In this document: positions 47,396 through 57,500 of the stretch, one piece after another
Layout of the letters: the number at the start of each line of letters is the position of its first letter
How positions within the stretch are numbered: the stretch's first letter is position 1
Assembly: GCA_036852015.1 (NCBI GenBank)
Contig: JAANDG010000103.1
Coordinates: 248,001 to 312,000, forward strand
Length of the DNA stretch: 64,000 nt
Direction of reading: 5' to 3'
Origin: Pelodera strongyloides
Lineage: Eukaryota; Nematoda; Chromadorea; Rhabditida; Rhabditidae
The notes under the pieces: model-generated
The model's input: only the letters and a program-made list of their open reading frames with translations
Told to the model about the DNA's origin: nothing
Database searches by the model: none
Translations under genes and position numbers: made by a program

Positions 47396-50300
47396 GGAAG
47401 CTAATGAATTAATGCCCACCAAGTAGAAGTCACTGCGTAGCTAATAGAGTCTTTAACTGCTGTTTCGCGAGGCACCTCAAAAAATCATTCAGGGCGGCTT
47501 TCACTTTCCATATAGATACTCATTGAGAAACTCGCTGCAAAAATAGAAGATCAGGGACAAATTTGAATTAGTGCACGTATTAGCTACTGCATGCGAATAT
47601 CTGTACTAAATTCAAATTTGTCCCAGATCTTCATTTTTTGTAGCGAGTTTTTCAATGAGTTTCTATATGGAAAGTGACCGCCTGAATGATTTTTGGGCCA
47701 GATTCGCCCACTTTCGGCCCCACGAAACAGCAGTTAAATACACTATAATTCACAGTAAGGAACAACGCACATTTTTGCGATTAGTTTTTTTTTCACAAAT
47801 ACCAGTAAGCACATAATTTTTGATAACTTACTAGGTCTCGTCGTCTTCATAGATTGTTCTTCAACGCCACGCCTCTAAACCATCGACGCGAATCAGACAA
47901 CACATATTAAGCGTGTAACTCAACTCTCCGAAAATGGACGTGTGTCATGTTGAATAGTTGCAAAATTGAACACAGGTGTTTGGTAATACAGTGCAGCGCA
48001 TAAGATACGGGCACCCAAAAACGTGTTTCTACTAGGCTTGGAGGAAATCTAATGCAACCACTAAATCAAGCATCGCCAAAAACCCAACCAAATGATTTTC
48101 AGCATAAAGAATAAAAAACATTTCTGTAATTTCTGTATTTCTGTAAAAAAATATAATTTGAGGCGTACTCCGAAGGAAGTTACGCCGCCTTGAAGTGCGC
48201 TCGAATGAGCTGTTTTGATTCCTAGCGTATGCTATGCTCCGCAATTGCCTAACTTCCAGACGCCGTACCGTCGTTCAGAGTACGCTTAAAATTCTATTTT
48301 TTTTACAAAAATACTCGTCATGGAAAGATCTACAAGATGATGTGGGTGGTTTTTGCGGAATTGGATTTCAGTTTTTTTTACTTACAATGTGGGGCAATTT
48401 AAATGTAATATAATTTAAAGAAAAATGCTGAAAATCATCCAGTTTGGTTTGAGGGCATTCTTGATTTTAGTGGTTGTGCTAGACCTTGTAGAAACACATT
48501 TTTTCGCCCCTGCCTCAATACTTATGACGCGGCGTTTTTTGGGGTTTCGTACCCTAATTTTCCTGAAACTTCTGATGTTTTTTGGTAGGATGGTTGATTT
48601 TCTCAAAAAGTGCTTTTTTCGCAAATTAGGGCTAAATGCTGGGGTGCCCGGAAACTTATGACGCGCGCTGTATATGCGGCAAAGTTAGTCTCCGACATCC
48701 GTATGAATCATCAAAAAACATCAAAATGACCTTCGCCCTATGACTTTATTAGTATGCGACAGAAACGCAGTAGCTCTTAACCCAAATGAATGTAAAGCAA
48801 GCTGGTCTTATATTTTACTGAATAATATAAATATACCGTATGCAACAACATATTTCGGTTATGTCTTGGGCCTTGGGATCAATCCTAATCGCGAACTTGC
48901 TTGGATAATTATATGGAGGAGCACACGAGGTAAGCGTTCTCCTCACTTTATTCGCACAGTATGTCCGGAATTTCAGAAATGTTACTGTGAAGACCGCATG
49001 GTTTGAAGCCTGGAACTCGCCGTGTTCTCGGCAAACAGTTCGGCCAGGTACCGTAGTTAGAATCAATTTCTGCGCTTTTAGGGCATCGTGAATTTGAGAG
49101 ACCTCTTTATAATCGCAGTTATGATCTTTATTCGTTTGACCATCATATTGCAGAGGAAGCATGCAAAAGAACGGACATAAACCGTAAAAACGAATTTTGG
49201 CATTGCTGACTACGATACCTCGTCGAACTGTTTAGCATGAAATATCTCTGCAAGTTCTATATGCAAGTAAATGCGGGTTTTACAATAAACATTTCTGAGA
49301 TTCCGGACATTCTGTGAAAGTAAATTAAGGACAACGTTTTTCTCTTGCGCCTGTCCCTTTAAACTCGTGTGAATATGCCGCATTCCTTTAAAATACTCTA
49401 GTTGCACGGCAGTTACAGTTCGTAATTGTACCTTCCAAGGTATATTATGCAAAAAAAAACATACTAGATTGTACTTGTCGATTAGCCTCTCGAGGAAACT
49501 AAGTTCTCGAATGTGTATTTCCGAGCGCATTCTCCTGAACAGCTTTTTGTCATAAAGGTATGTGGTTAAATGCTTGATGTATTGAATAAGCACAAACCAT
49601 TGCGTGCGTTTTACATTTTTCATCTATCTTCTTATTATGGGAAGCACAGTATAAATGTCGTAAGTTTGAAGTCATGTGGATGTATTTTTTTTATAAAACG
49701 TGACTTACTGGCAACCGCTAAAGGAACACCATACGGAAAATATCATCTGAAAACTGTAACTTACTGTGTTATCATTTCCACAAAAGTTTTCCTGTGGTTC
49801 TTTTGAGAAGCACCTGAAAATAGATGCTTGTAAGGTATGTGAAGGGTATTATCCTTCACGCCGTTCTTCACGCCTTGTGCAATCTCACTGATAATGGGCA
49901 AACGATCATCTTTTGTCATGATCAAAAGAAGCGTTTTAATTTTTTTTTAATTTTTAAAAACCCCGAGCATTTGTGTCTAGTCTAGTATATTTATGACTAC
50001 GGACTGGCCTATTCATGACGAACAAAAAACATGCTTTTAGAGATATTCGCATTATAGGGTCCTAAGCCCACCGATATAAACCTATATTTATTATTTGATC
50101 ATTATGCATATTGTTAGATATTACGGTATACCTAAGATTTATTTGTAGTTTGTTACTTTGTTACTTAGTTTGTTCACGTGTCACGCACTCACATCTGCTC
50201 ACTGATCTTTTCGTGCTTCTACGTTTTGGGGCGCATAGTGCGGCGCATACTTTCCCGCACGTTTTGGGCGTGCGTGCATACTTTCCCGCATGGTGTGGCG

Positions 50301-50762
50301 TGCGCAGACTTTCCCGCAGAGCCGCAGACTTTCCCGCAGACTTTCCCGCGACCCGCATACTCTGCCATCATGCGGACACTCGTTGCGACACTTTTGCTCG
50401 CCCAACCATGCGGCAGACTTTCCCGCAGACATAGACATACCCGCGAGGCGCAGACTTTCCCGCAGACATACCCGCAGACTTTCTCGCAGACATACCCGCA
50501 GACTTTCCCGCAGACACTGAAAAAAAAGTTGCCTCGCAAACGCCGAGGTTTTCACGATTTGCCTCGACAATGCGAAAGAAAAAGCGCCTCGAAAATGAGA
50601 CGTCCCGGTCCACCATCCAAAAAAAAATGAAACCACCATCCAAATATATGTAGTGTTTCCGAAACTTATCGCTTTATGATACGTTTCTGTTTTTCACCAT
50701 ACCTAATATTCTAATCCCGACGGTGGTATGGCTACGAGCTCAAGACCACCGTCTAAATTTGT

Positions 50763-50796
<34 letters not shown>

Positions 50797-50812
50797 ACCC
50801 CCCCCCCCCCCC

Positions 50813-50845
<33 letters not shown>

Positions 50846-50883
50846 ACCCCCCCCCCCCCCCCCCCCCCCACCCCCCCCCCCCG

Positions 50884-50953
<70 letters not shown>

Positions 50954-52368
50954 ACCCCCCACCCCCCCCCCCCCCCCCCCCCCCCCCTAATTCGGATGGT
51001 GGTTTCATCGGTCAGAGCGTCAACGAGTTTGTGCCAGGTATGTGATGTATTCTACATGACACATAATGTATTCTATATGTTATGTGATGTATTCTACATG
51101 ACACATAATATACCAGACGGCTGCGCCGCCTGAGGCGACCTTCTGGTACATTTTTATTTCATACATACGTGAAACATGGATTCAAAAGTGATTCAAAAAA
51201 TTAGCATATGCTAAAATCCTCGCTTTATTGCTTCTTTTGTTACTATAGATTTGCATGTTCTCTGTATGTTAATCGAAGTACTTTGAGCGCCGCGGACGCG
51301 CCCGAACGATATACCACACACATTCCGTATATGCAGCCTTTTTTGTCTTTTGTGAGAGGGGCGCTCGGGATGTGAGATGGCTCAGTGCATGGGAACATGA
51401 ACTACTGAACCAATCCTACTTCCTGAGCGTAACGCACATCATCCAAACACACAATCAAACAAACAAACAAACAAACAAACAAAGCTCCCAACTTTATATA
51501 ATAAGATAATAAAATGCTTTAAAGGCATAAGTACTGAATGTGCGAGAGCTTCGATTGCTGCCCGATTTTGCCTCAGAAATGCCGAGCTGTTGTAGAGGGT
51601 ATAATAATTATAATTTATTACGCACAAAGACAATAAAAAAGCTAAACTACCTCGAATTTATAAAACAATTGGAGTACCGCAGCCGTGGAAAGTGGGAAAT
51701 AGCGTAGCAGGGCTGGAGACGCTAGGCTATGATACAGGGCCCTTTTATCATCCTCTGTCTATCACGACAATCTCTGCACCTCCAACCCTGTCACGCTATT
51801 TCCCATTTAGCTAGGCTGCGGTACTCCAATTGTGTTATAAATTAGAGCTTTTTGAGCAAGCTCTCCTACCTCCGGGCGAAAAGGTTATTTTATGTAATTT
51901 TCGCATTGTGAAGGTTTTCGGCCATACTATCAATAGAAAGCATTCAAAAAGGTGCAAATCGTAGTGAACCTATCCCTTTAATATGCATTATGATCAAATA
52001 ATAAATATAGGTTTATATCGGTGGGCCTGAAAAGTTGACGACTCCCCGAAAATCTCCGTTCAAGGTGAAACACAAGAAAAGCTAGGACACAGTGCCAAAA
52101 TTAATGATTACACAGGTCCACATGCGCACACGGTTACCCGAACCGCGTCACGCGTTTGAGAAAATTGAAGTATCCGGCTTTCAGCATTCCGGGAAAGCTT
52201 CGCCTTGATCCGAACTTGCCAAACTTTTCCCAAATTTAACGCACCTTCATTACTTTTGCTCTGGCCAGTTAAATTACTCTTGATGCCCTCTTCGTCCAAA
52301 TGCCGACGCGATGTCTTGAAGTTGCGTGCATGCACTTCGATGTAAACCATACATAGAATGCAAATTAT
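43326..52368 (-). CDS. Single-pass membrane protein, unknown family (possibly cadherin-related)
   Basis: Nine exons join with consistent phases: 52114-52368, 47832-47874, 47276-47310, 46845-46882, 46586-46668, 46226-46305, 45491-45577, 44528-44629, 43499-43534, plus 43326-43371 as the last recognised one. The first encodes a beta-rich stretch (MVYIEVHARN) ending VRVTVCACGP, reminiscent of the last EC repeat of cadherins. A Thr-rich stalk (TTRPTTTKATALTD) and WPWW follow, then the helix FTLIGIAIFIVSAGLIFLVI and RILRNK. The intracellular part starts with a Gln/Pro-rich stretch (IRKQNQNAVQPPLVVLEK). It continues through DLRPYHVKPSAFRYNEMK and LPYTHALDGVKSWSLKEV. Neither gene end is found. The function is unknown and the cadherin link is inference. 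Without the splice at 46226, the sixth exon would run on to a stop at 46145, a possible short isoform of the tail. Confidence 0.62.
43574..43825. repeat. Fold-back of about 250 bp in intron
   Basis: CGTTCGAGTTGGGAAAATGT and GTGGAATTCCGGAAT on the left are complemented by ATTTCGGAATTCCACCAAC and CCCCAACACGAAC on the right. It lies in the intron between 43499-43534 and 44528-44629. A GC-rich stretch with many CGCGCG words follows at 43855-44070. Confidence 0.65.
44176..44357. repeat. Fold-back with TAGGGCGCGTTC ends
   Basis: TTAGGGCGCGTTCTTGTTGC at the left pairs with AACCCGAACGCGCCCTAA at the right. Inside, CTTTCCGAAAG/CTTTCGGAAAG and AATGCTT/AAGCATT also pair. A MITE-like element of unknown superfamily. 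No clear target duplication is seen. Confidence 0.65.
44698..45120. mobile_element. TTAA palindromic MITE, family D, copy 2
   Basis: TTAA at 44698-44701 and 45117-45120, with ends AAAGGATTGCAGCCACTTCA and its imperfect complement. It is clearly related to 21639-22058 but more diverged than the family C pair. A further TTAAAGGG-type end begins immediately after it, without a visible partner. Confidence 0.8.
45650..46073. mobile_element. TTAA palindromic MITE, family C, diverged copy
   Basis: The ends are TTAACGGGACAGCCTCATCA and TGATGGGCGTGTCCCTTTAA, with TTAA at 45650-45653 and 46070-46073. The interior resembles the two cadherin-intron copies but has many changes and small indels. An older insertion, in the intron before exon 45491-45577. 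Confidence 0.8.
47018..47266. repeat. Fold-back with AGGGCGCATTCGAGATGGAC ends
   Basis: The sequence from AGGGCGCATTCGAGATGGAC is complemented by GTCCATCTCGAATGCGCCCT at the right, and a second inner pair uses GGTTCGAGATGGAC/GTCCATCTCGAACC. It lies between exons 46845-46882 and 47276-47310 and ends a few bases before the latter. Confidence 0.75.
47362..47393. repeat. (TA)n microsatellite, about 16 units
   Basis: An uninterrupted run of alternating TA in the intron between exons 47276-47310 and 47832-47874. Confidence 0.95.
47440..47735. repeat. Fold-back of about 300 bp
   Basis: TTTAACTGCTGTTTCG at the left pairs with CGAAACAGCAGTTAAA at the right. Further inside, CTTTCCATATAGA, CTCATTGA and GGGACAAATTTGAATT pair with their complements. 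The arms are imperfect but extend nearly to the centre at about 47590. The superfamily is unclear. Confidence 0.72.
47987..48675. mobile_element. Tc1/mariner-like non-autonomous element with TA duplication
   Basis: The left end is TA then CAGTGCAGCGCATAAG and CGGGCACCC. The right end is GGGTGCCCGGAAACTTATGA then CGCGCGCTG and TA. The ends are inverted repeats starting CAGTG/CAGCG, flanked by TA, as in Tc1/mariner elements. Inner segments also pair (ATGATTTTCAGCAT and its complement). The interior of about 690 bp has no transposase frame. Confidence 0.65.
48676..50100. other. Intron/spacer, no supported gene
   Basis: Open frames of up to 137 codons exist at 49210-49623 (-) and 88 codons at 48740-49006 (+), but without exon signals or recognisable domains. 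Part of this stretch would be intron of the 43-52 kb gene. A single TTAAAGGG-type transposon end is visible near 49361. Confidence 0.4.
50220..50525. repeat. Clustered GACTTTCCCGCAGAC repeats
   Basis: The word ACTTTCCCGC occurs about a dozen times, in part as a 24-bp period GCAGACATACCCGCAGACTT (50455-50520) and in part irregularly spaced further left. Open frames on both strands through it are low-complexity artefacts. It is GC-rich against an AT-rich background. Confidence 0.8.
50627..51008. repeat. Poly-C tract of about 224 bp flanked by a 15-bp inverted repeat
   Basis: From 50764 to 50987 the plus strand is C with only about a dozen non-C bases, almost all A. The 15-mer ATGAAACCACCATCC at 50627-50641 is exactly complementary to the 15-mer at 50994-51008. 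A second pair, GACGGTGGT/ACCACCGTC, lies just left of the tract. The long frames through it are meaningless homopolymers. The tract could form G-quadruplexes. Its length and composition must be treated with caution, because assemblies handle such tracts poorly. Confidence 0.85.
51655..51846. repeat. Fold-back with CAATTGGAGTACCGCAGCC ends
   Basis: CAATTGGAGTACCGCAGCC at the left pairs with GGCTGCGGTACTCCAATTG at the right, and GGAAATAGCGTAGCAGGG pairs with CCCTGTCACGCTATTTCC. The loop is around 51748. The superfamily is unknown. Confidence 0.8.
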
Positions 52369-52399
52369 CTAAATCAGCACCATAAAACATATGCGTAAC

Positions 52400-54574
52400 T
52401 CTTTCTTTGCGATCGGACCGTAGTTAGTAAGAGAATAAACTAGCATGCATAGTACGCGAACGTTTTGCGCTGTTTTTCTGTGCGGGTATTCTCATGGTGC
52501 AGCGGCAACACAGCAGAAAAAAAGAACTAACTTTTGCCAGTTTCATCATATTTTTCTTCAAAAACTTCATTGAAAAAATGCGTGTTTATCGAAGTAAGTG
52601 AATAAATTAGATGTTAGCATTAGCATACACACTCAAATTTCAAGAGCGATGCTTTTACTATATACGCTTTGCAGTTTTCACCGAAAAGAACCGTGATTTG
52701 TTGAAAATTAATTAGTTATCAGGTAACGCCGAGTTTCAAAAAAATTGGACGCGAGAAAATCATCAACGGCTCATAGAATATATGGGTAGGCCCAGGCAAA
52801 AAAACTAAGGAACAGACACGGTTTCCAACATTATACATCCTTGTTTATGATTGGAAAAAAATCTATCATATGGTCATGTAGTATATTTGCTGTAATGTTC
52901 GGCCGCCGAAAGCTAAACATTCCAAACGCACAGCGAAAATTTGCTTAACGCTGCTGAGAAAAGAATGCGCAACAACATAAATAGGAATAGTTGAATCACG
53001 ATATTACTTGTACATCACATGGAGTAACGTGTATGAAGAAAATAAATAAATAAATAAAATAACATAACTGTGACAAACGGTATGTGACAAACGGGAAATG
53101 ACAAAAGTAATCAGGAGTGTAAAATAATAGAATCTCGAATACCCATTCCTGCTCTGTTCACGTTAGGCGAATCGCCAGCGAAAATATTTTCACTGACGAA
53201 CCTGCCGTCTAAAATTTTTTCAATGACTAATCCGCCGTCGAAAATATTTGCACTGACTAAGCGAATGTGATTTTATGACGAAACGCCTGGCGAAATTAAT
53301 CATCACTGGCGAAACGCTTGGCGAATACAGTTTCTTTGCTGATATGTCAGTTATAACTACTCTCTGTGGAATTTCTTTCTTATCTTTGGTGATATATATA
53401 TATATATACATATATAATTCTATGCACTTTTTCGTCCTATCTTTGATTTACTACTTTGAATTTTAAAATCATTGAATTCTTTCATCGTCTCTTTTGGCGT
53501 TGCGCTCTTTCTAAGAGTCTAATAAACATTTAAACATTTAAACTGGCGAATCGCCAGTGTATACAGTTTGTTGATATTTGTTTTCACGCCGGTGTCATTG
53601 TTTTTGCTTGGCATATAATGCTACTGGATATATATTATAAACTAAAATGATGTACTATGTGTTAGTTTTCTGCGGTATAATTTGGGTGGTGAATTATCCT
53701 GTTAGAATGTCGTCTCCATTACACTGCCAGAGCATGGTACACTATTCGTAGCAAAACTAGCGAAGCGCCTGGCGAAACGCTGCTTGTTTAGTCAAAAACA
53801 GCGAAACGCCAGGCGAAACATTTTTCAATTGGTGTTTCGCTGTGCGGGTGGACAGGCGTTTCGCCATTACCTTCGCCTGGCGTTTCGCCAAAAGGGAACG
53901 CAGCAAATGACAAAATTACAAAGGGGGTGTGACGTCGAAAAATAATCAGCCAGGGAGGTGCAGGTGCCTGCGTATAGCACACATCATAACCACAGTTCCC
54001 ACATATCGCAAGTTGGTTCAGAGCAGAGGAGCTCTGCGAGAGGCTCAGGCTTATGTACGTCAGCAGCACGGGGAGACTCGATTCTGAACGATGATTTTAA
54101 GATTGTTCGAAAAACGTTTCATCTAGCTTTTCAGGGAGAAGATTTGGAAGAAAGCCGTTCTAGGGAGAAAACTGCTGACGTTTGAAACAACAATTCGAAG
54201 GCTAATAACATCATCTATTTGTTTTTAGAATATTGCCCATAGTATATTGGAAATGTTTTTTATCCTTTAAAGATATAAACACATTGACTGCCATACTTGC
54301 CAGTATTGGTAGGGGAATTTTTTTCGTTTTGCCCAACATAAAATTTGAAACAGTGCTGGTACCTATGGGTTAGGTGTATATATGTATACATGTGATATGC
54401 GTAACATATTACAATTGTTTACTATATGACACTGGGATAGCAACAGCACTATTTCCGTGCTATTAATTTACAGACATTTTGGCTAGTATATTGAAATTAA
54501 CAAATCAGTGTGAATCCTAAAAACTTAACGGCTCCAAAAAAGCATAGACTTATTGTTCACCCACTTTTTGGTAA
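52400..54574. other. Divergent spacer between two genes, with CGAAACGCC repeats
   Basis: It separates the minus-strand membrane-protein gene from the plus-strand secreted-protein gene. It could hold missing 5' exons of the former and promoters of both, but none were recognised. The interval 53150-53900 carries many GGCGAAACGCC/GGCGTTTCGCC words. Confidence 0.45.
53150..53900. repeat. Interspersed GGCGAAACGCCTGGCGAAACG palindromic words
   Basis: GGCGAATCGCCAG, GAAACGCCTGGCGAAA, GGCGAAACGCTTGGCGAAT and the reverse form TCGCCTGGCGTTTCGCC recur at about 53165, 53280, 53310, 53543, 53757, 53803 and 53855-53890. Each is itself close to a palindrome. Spacing is irregular, so this is neither a simple tandem array nor a CRISPR array. 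Confidence 0.7.
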
Positions 54575-54590
54575 GATGGTTTATTTAGAA

Positions 54591-57500
54591 ATGAAACGCA
54601 ACAAGCTAGTGTGGCGGGCGCTCTTGGCGGTACTGTCCCTACAACTTCAAGTTTTCGCTACAGACGATGCCCTGTGTGATAAAGTAGGGAAACAAGCTGT
54701 AAGTGTATTTCTGATCTAATGAGGGGTAATTAAAAATTGCTGGCTTCGTTTGGAATCCTTTTCACGGTTACGAAAATAGGAAAACAGCATGCATGTAAAA
54801 AAAGAGGATCGACACGGAGAGCTTTTTGTTATTGTACGCAACAGAAAGGTGGCGGTATGAGTATGACAATACATTACAGCTAGATTACCATTACACACCA
54901 TCCAATAAAACGCTGGAGGGCTTAGTGGAGGCTTTTGCTTATCCAGACTGTCCATATACCGGTATGTAAAATTTTATCTATTTTAAAGAGGAGGGCTCAA
55001 TTCAGCGTGTTATAAAACTTTTATAAGTCGATAGCTGCTAAGGGACCTACTTTTTCGGTATCAAAACGTGACCAATTATCCACAAATCCGTACCAGCCGG
55101 TGGCGTAGTGGCTAGCGCTGCTACTCACCACACACACGACCGGGGTTCACTTCCCGCGGCTGGTTGCACCGACCGTGTGGTAAAAAACGGTACCAGCTGA
55201 AAACTTGGGAAGGTTTCTTGGATCAGGGCTGGCCACCCATTCCGTAATCAAAGATGGCCTCTTCTCTGAAGCGCACTACTTCGGTAGACCAGAGCGGGCT
55301 TCCGGTCCCTGAAGAACAGTCCTAGCTTTAACCTTTTTTTTGCGGCATGTAAAGTATATTTTAATTTTTCTTTATTTTATTATGTAGATATGATCCCAAT
55401 AAAGGCACATGCTCTCATATGAACGTGTAGGGATTTTCACTTCCCCGAAATACCGCATGGGCCGCATCTAAACTATACAACCAACTAAACGAGGGAAAAG
55501 GAGCATGCGTGTCATCTACTGTTTCAGACGATGTAATGGACAATCTGAAGTCGAAGTGTAGAAAACCTTCAGAGTATTGTGCTAACCTGGAAGACGTAAG
55601 TCCATACCACACACATACTACGCATCCCACTATTGACAAAGTGCAAGGTAGTGACAGTGTAATTGACAACGTAAGAGGGAATGTCACGTAAGTGCGCCAT
55701 ATCCATATGACAATTGACAAATTGTAACTGAAAATAAACCTAAAACTAGCTTGTTATGCCTAGCAGGATTTGTATGACGCAGAAATTACGTCCACAGTCC
55801 ATAATTATAACTTACAAATCTGTAATAATAAGTAGTATCTGATAAAAACACTCGTTGCAGATGATCATGAGTAAATGTAGAAACTACATTAATGGTGATG
55901 AGCCCCAAGTGTGTCACTCTTTTATTCGACTGCTTATTTTTTGTTTTGTAGCCCGAGGTGAAGTTATTGAACATAATAGACATTTTACTACTACTTTACT
56001 TTTCTTTGAAAATACATTGTCATAGTGCAGTTAAAGAACAGAATTAATACAACGCTTCCCATAATTCCTTCGAAGTTCCATTGAAATCGTAGGACTGCTA
56101 GTCGGAGTAAAAGTAGAGAGCGGATTAAACAAACGTACGTCCTTATTGTTGATTTTCAATTAAAAAAAAACAATTGCAGAGGACAAATTTCCCTTCATTT
56201 TTGAAAAGACCGTGGAGCAAATTGCCGTCGGGCCTGACGATAAAATACTGCAGGTTCGCATTGAATGACACTTTTATTTTACTCTACATTCGCAGCTTTG
56301 ACGCGCAACGTTGGGCTCTCGTTGTACTTAAAGGGATCAGCTCACCTTAAATTGTGTCTGTTTTTTTTGTTTCTTTAATTTCTATAAGGGATAGTAAAAA
56401 TTTGGAATAGAAAAAGTAGTGTTCAATTTCAATACTCACGAAGATATTGGGTGATAAAGTGGTGGATTGATCGGGCCGAAATGCAAAAAGGGCAATTATC
56501 CTACACAAATAAGGCGGTACAATTACCCTTTTTGCATTTCGGACCGATCAATCCACCACTTTATCACCCGATATCTTCGTGAGTATTGAAATTGACACTA
56601 CTTTTTGTATTCCAAATTTTTACTATCCCTTATAGAAAATAAAGAAACAAAAAAAAACAGACACAATTTAAGGTGAGCTGATCCCTAAGGTTAAAGGTTA
56701 ACGCTAAACGCTAGGACTTTTCGTCAGGGCCCCGAAGGGTCCCTGCAGTCAAAAGTCGAAAATATCGTATCCTGTTATATTTGAGATAGAGAATCAGATA
56801 GAATCACCAGAAATAGGGATCACCTAAAATGGGCCTGAGCCTTTAACTAACTACCACATAACAATATATATTGCGCAGAAGAGCCAAAAATCACCTACCT
56901 AAAAAGCAGAGCACTTTTACCCGATAAATTATATTCTGTATATAAAGGGAATTTTTGTCGCAACTTTTGAAATGGTGGGTGTTTTAGCTCTTGCTTATAT
57001 ATATTTCCTTGCAGACACTCTCCACCGCGTGCAACAAGAAGGAGACTTTAGAGGCTAATAAGAAAGTTATAAGGGAAACATGTTCCACCCTGGGCGGCTG
57101 GATTGATGCTTTAAATGAGACAGCACTAGCAATGGAAATGCCAGAAACGCTGAGAGAGCATATAAATTCGCTCACTGGGAAATATGCCAATTCCGCGCTT
57201 CGGCACTTTAAAAGATCCTGGGTGAGTTTTTCAGACAGCAAGCGAAATATCACCCGGTTTGGGGTTTTTCACCAAAAATAGTTTGAAAAAAGTTATAAAC
57301 GAAACTAAACATAACAACACAAATAAATAAGTGCATCTTGAATAAAAATGTTCTCAAACAACCATTTTTTTGCGATTTTGTATGGGAAAATTCGCTTTCC
57401 GCGATTAGCCGATTCTTTTACTTGTACAATGTGGGAGAATCGTGCAATGGTCGTTTCCAAATTAGCACACAAATTTATTGCATCATCCAGCATCATCCAA

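Noticed and set aside
49210..49623. 137-codon minus-strand open frame
   Set aside because: No recognisable domain or splice sites, AT-rich random-looking composition, and it lies in an intron or spacer of the 43-52 kb gene.
50703..51133. Long poly-Gly and poly-Pro open frames on both strands
   Set aside because: They are forced by the poly-C tract; there is no splice context, normal composition or start region.
53150..53900. CRISPR-like array
   Set aside because: Irregular spacing, both orientations, eukaryotic context and no cas genes.
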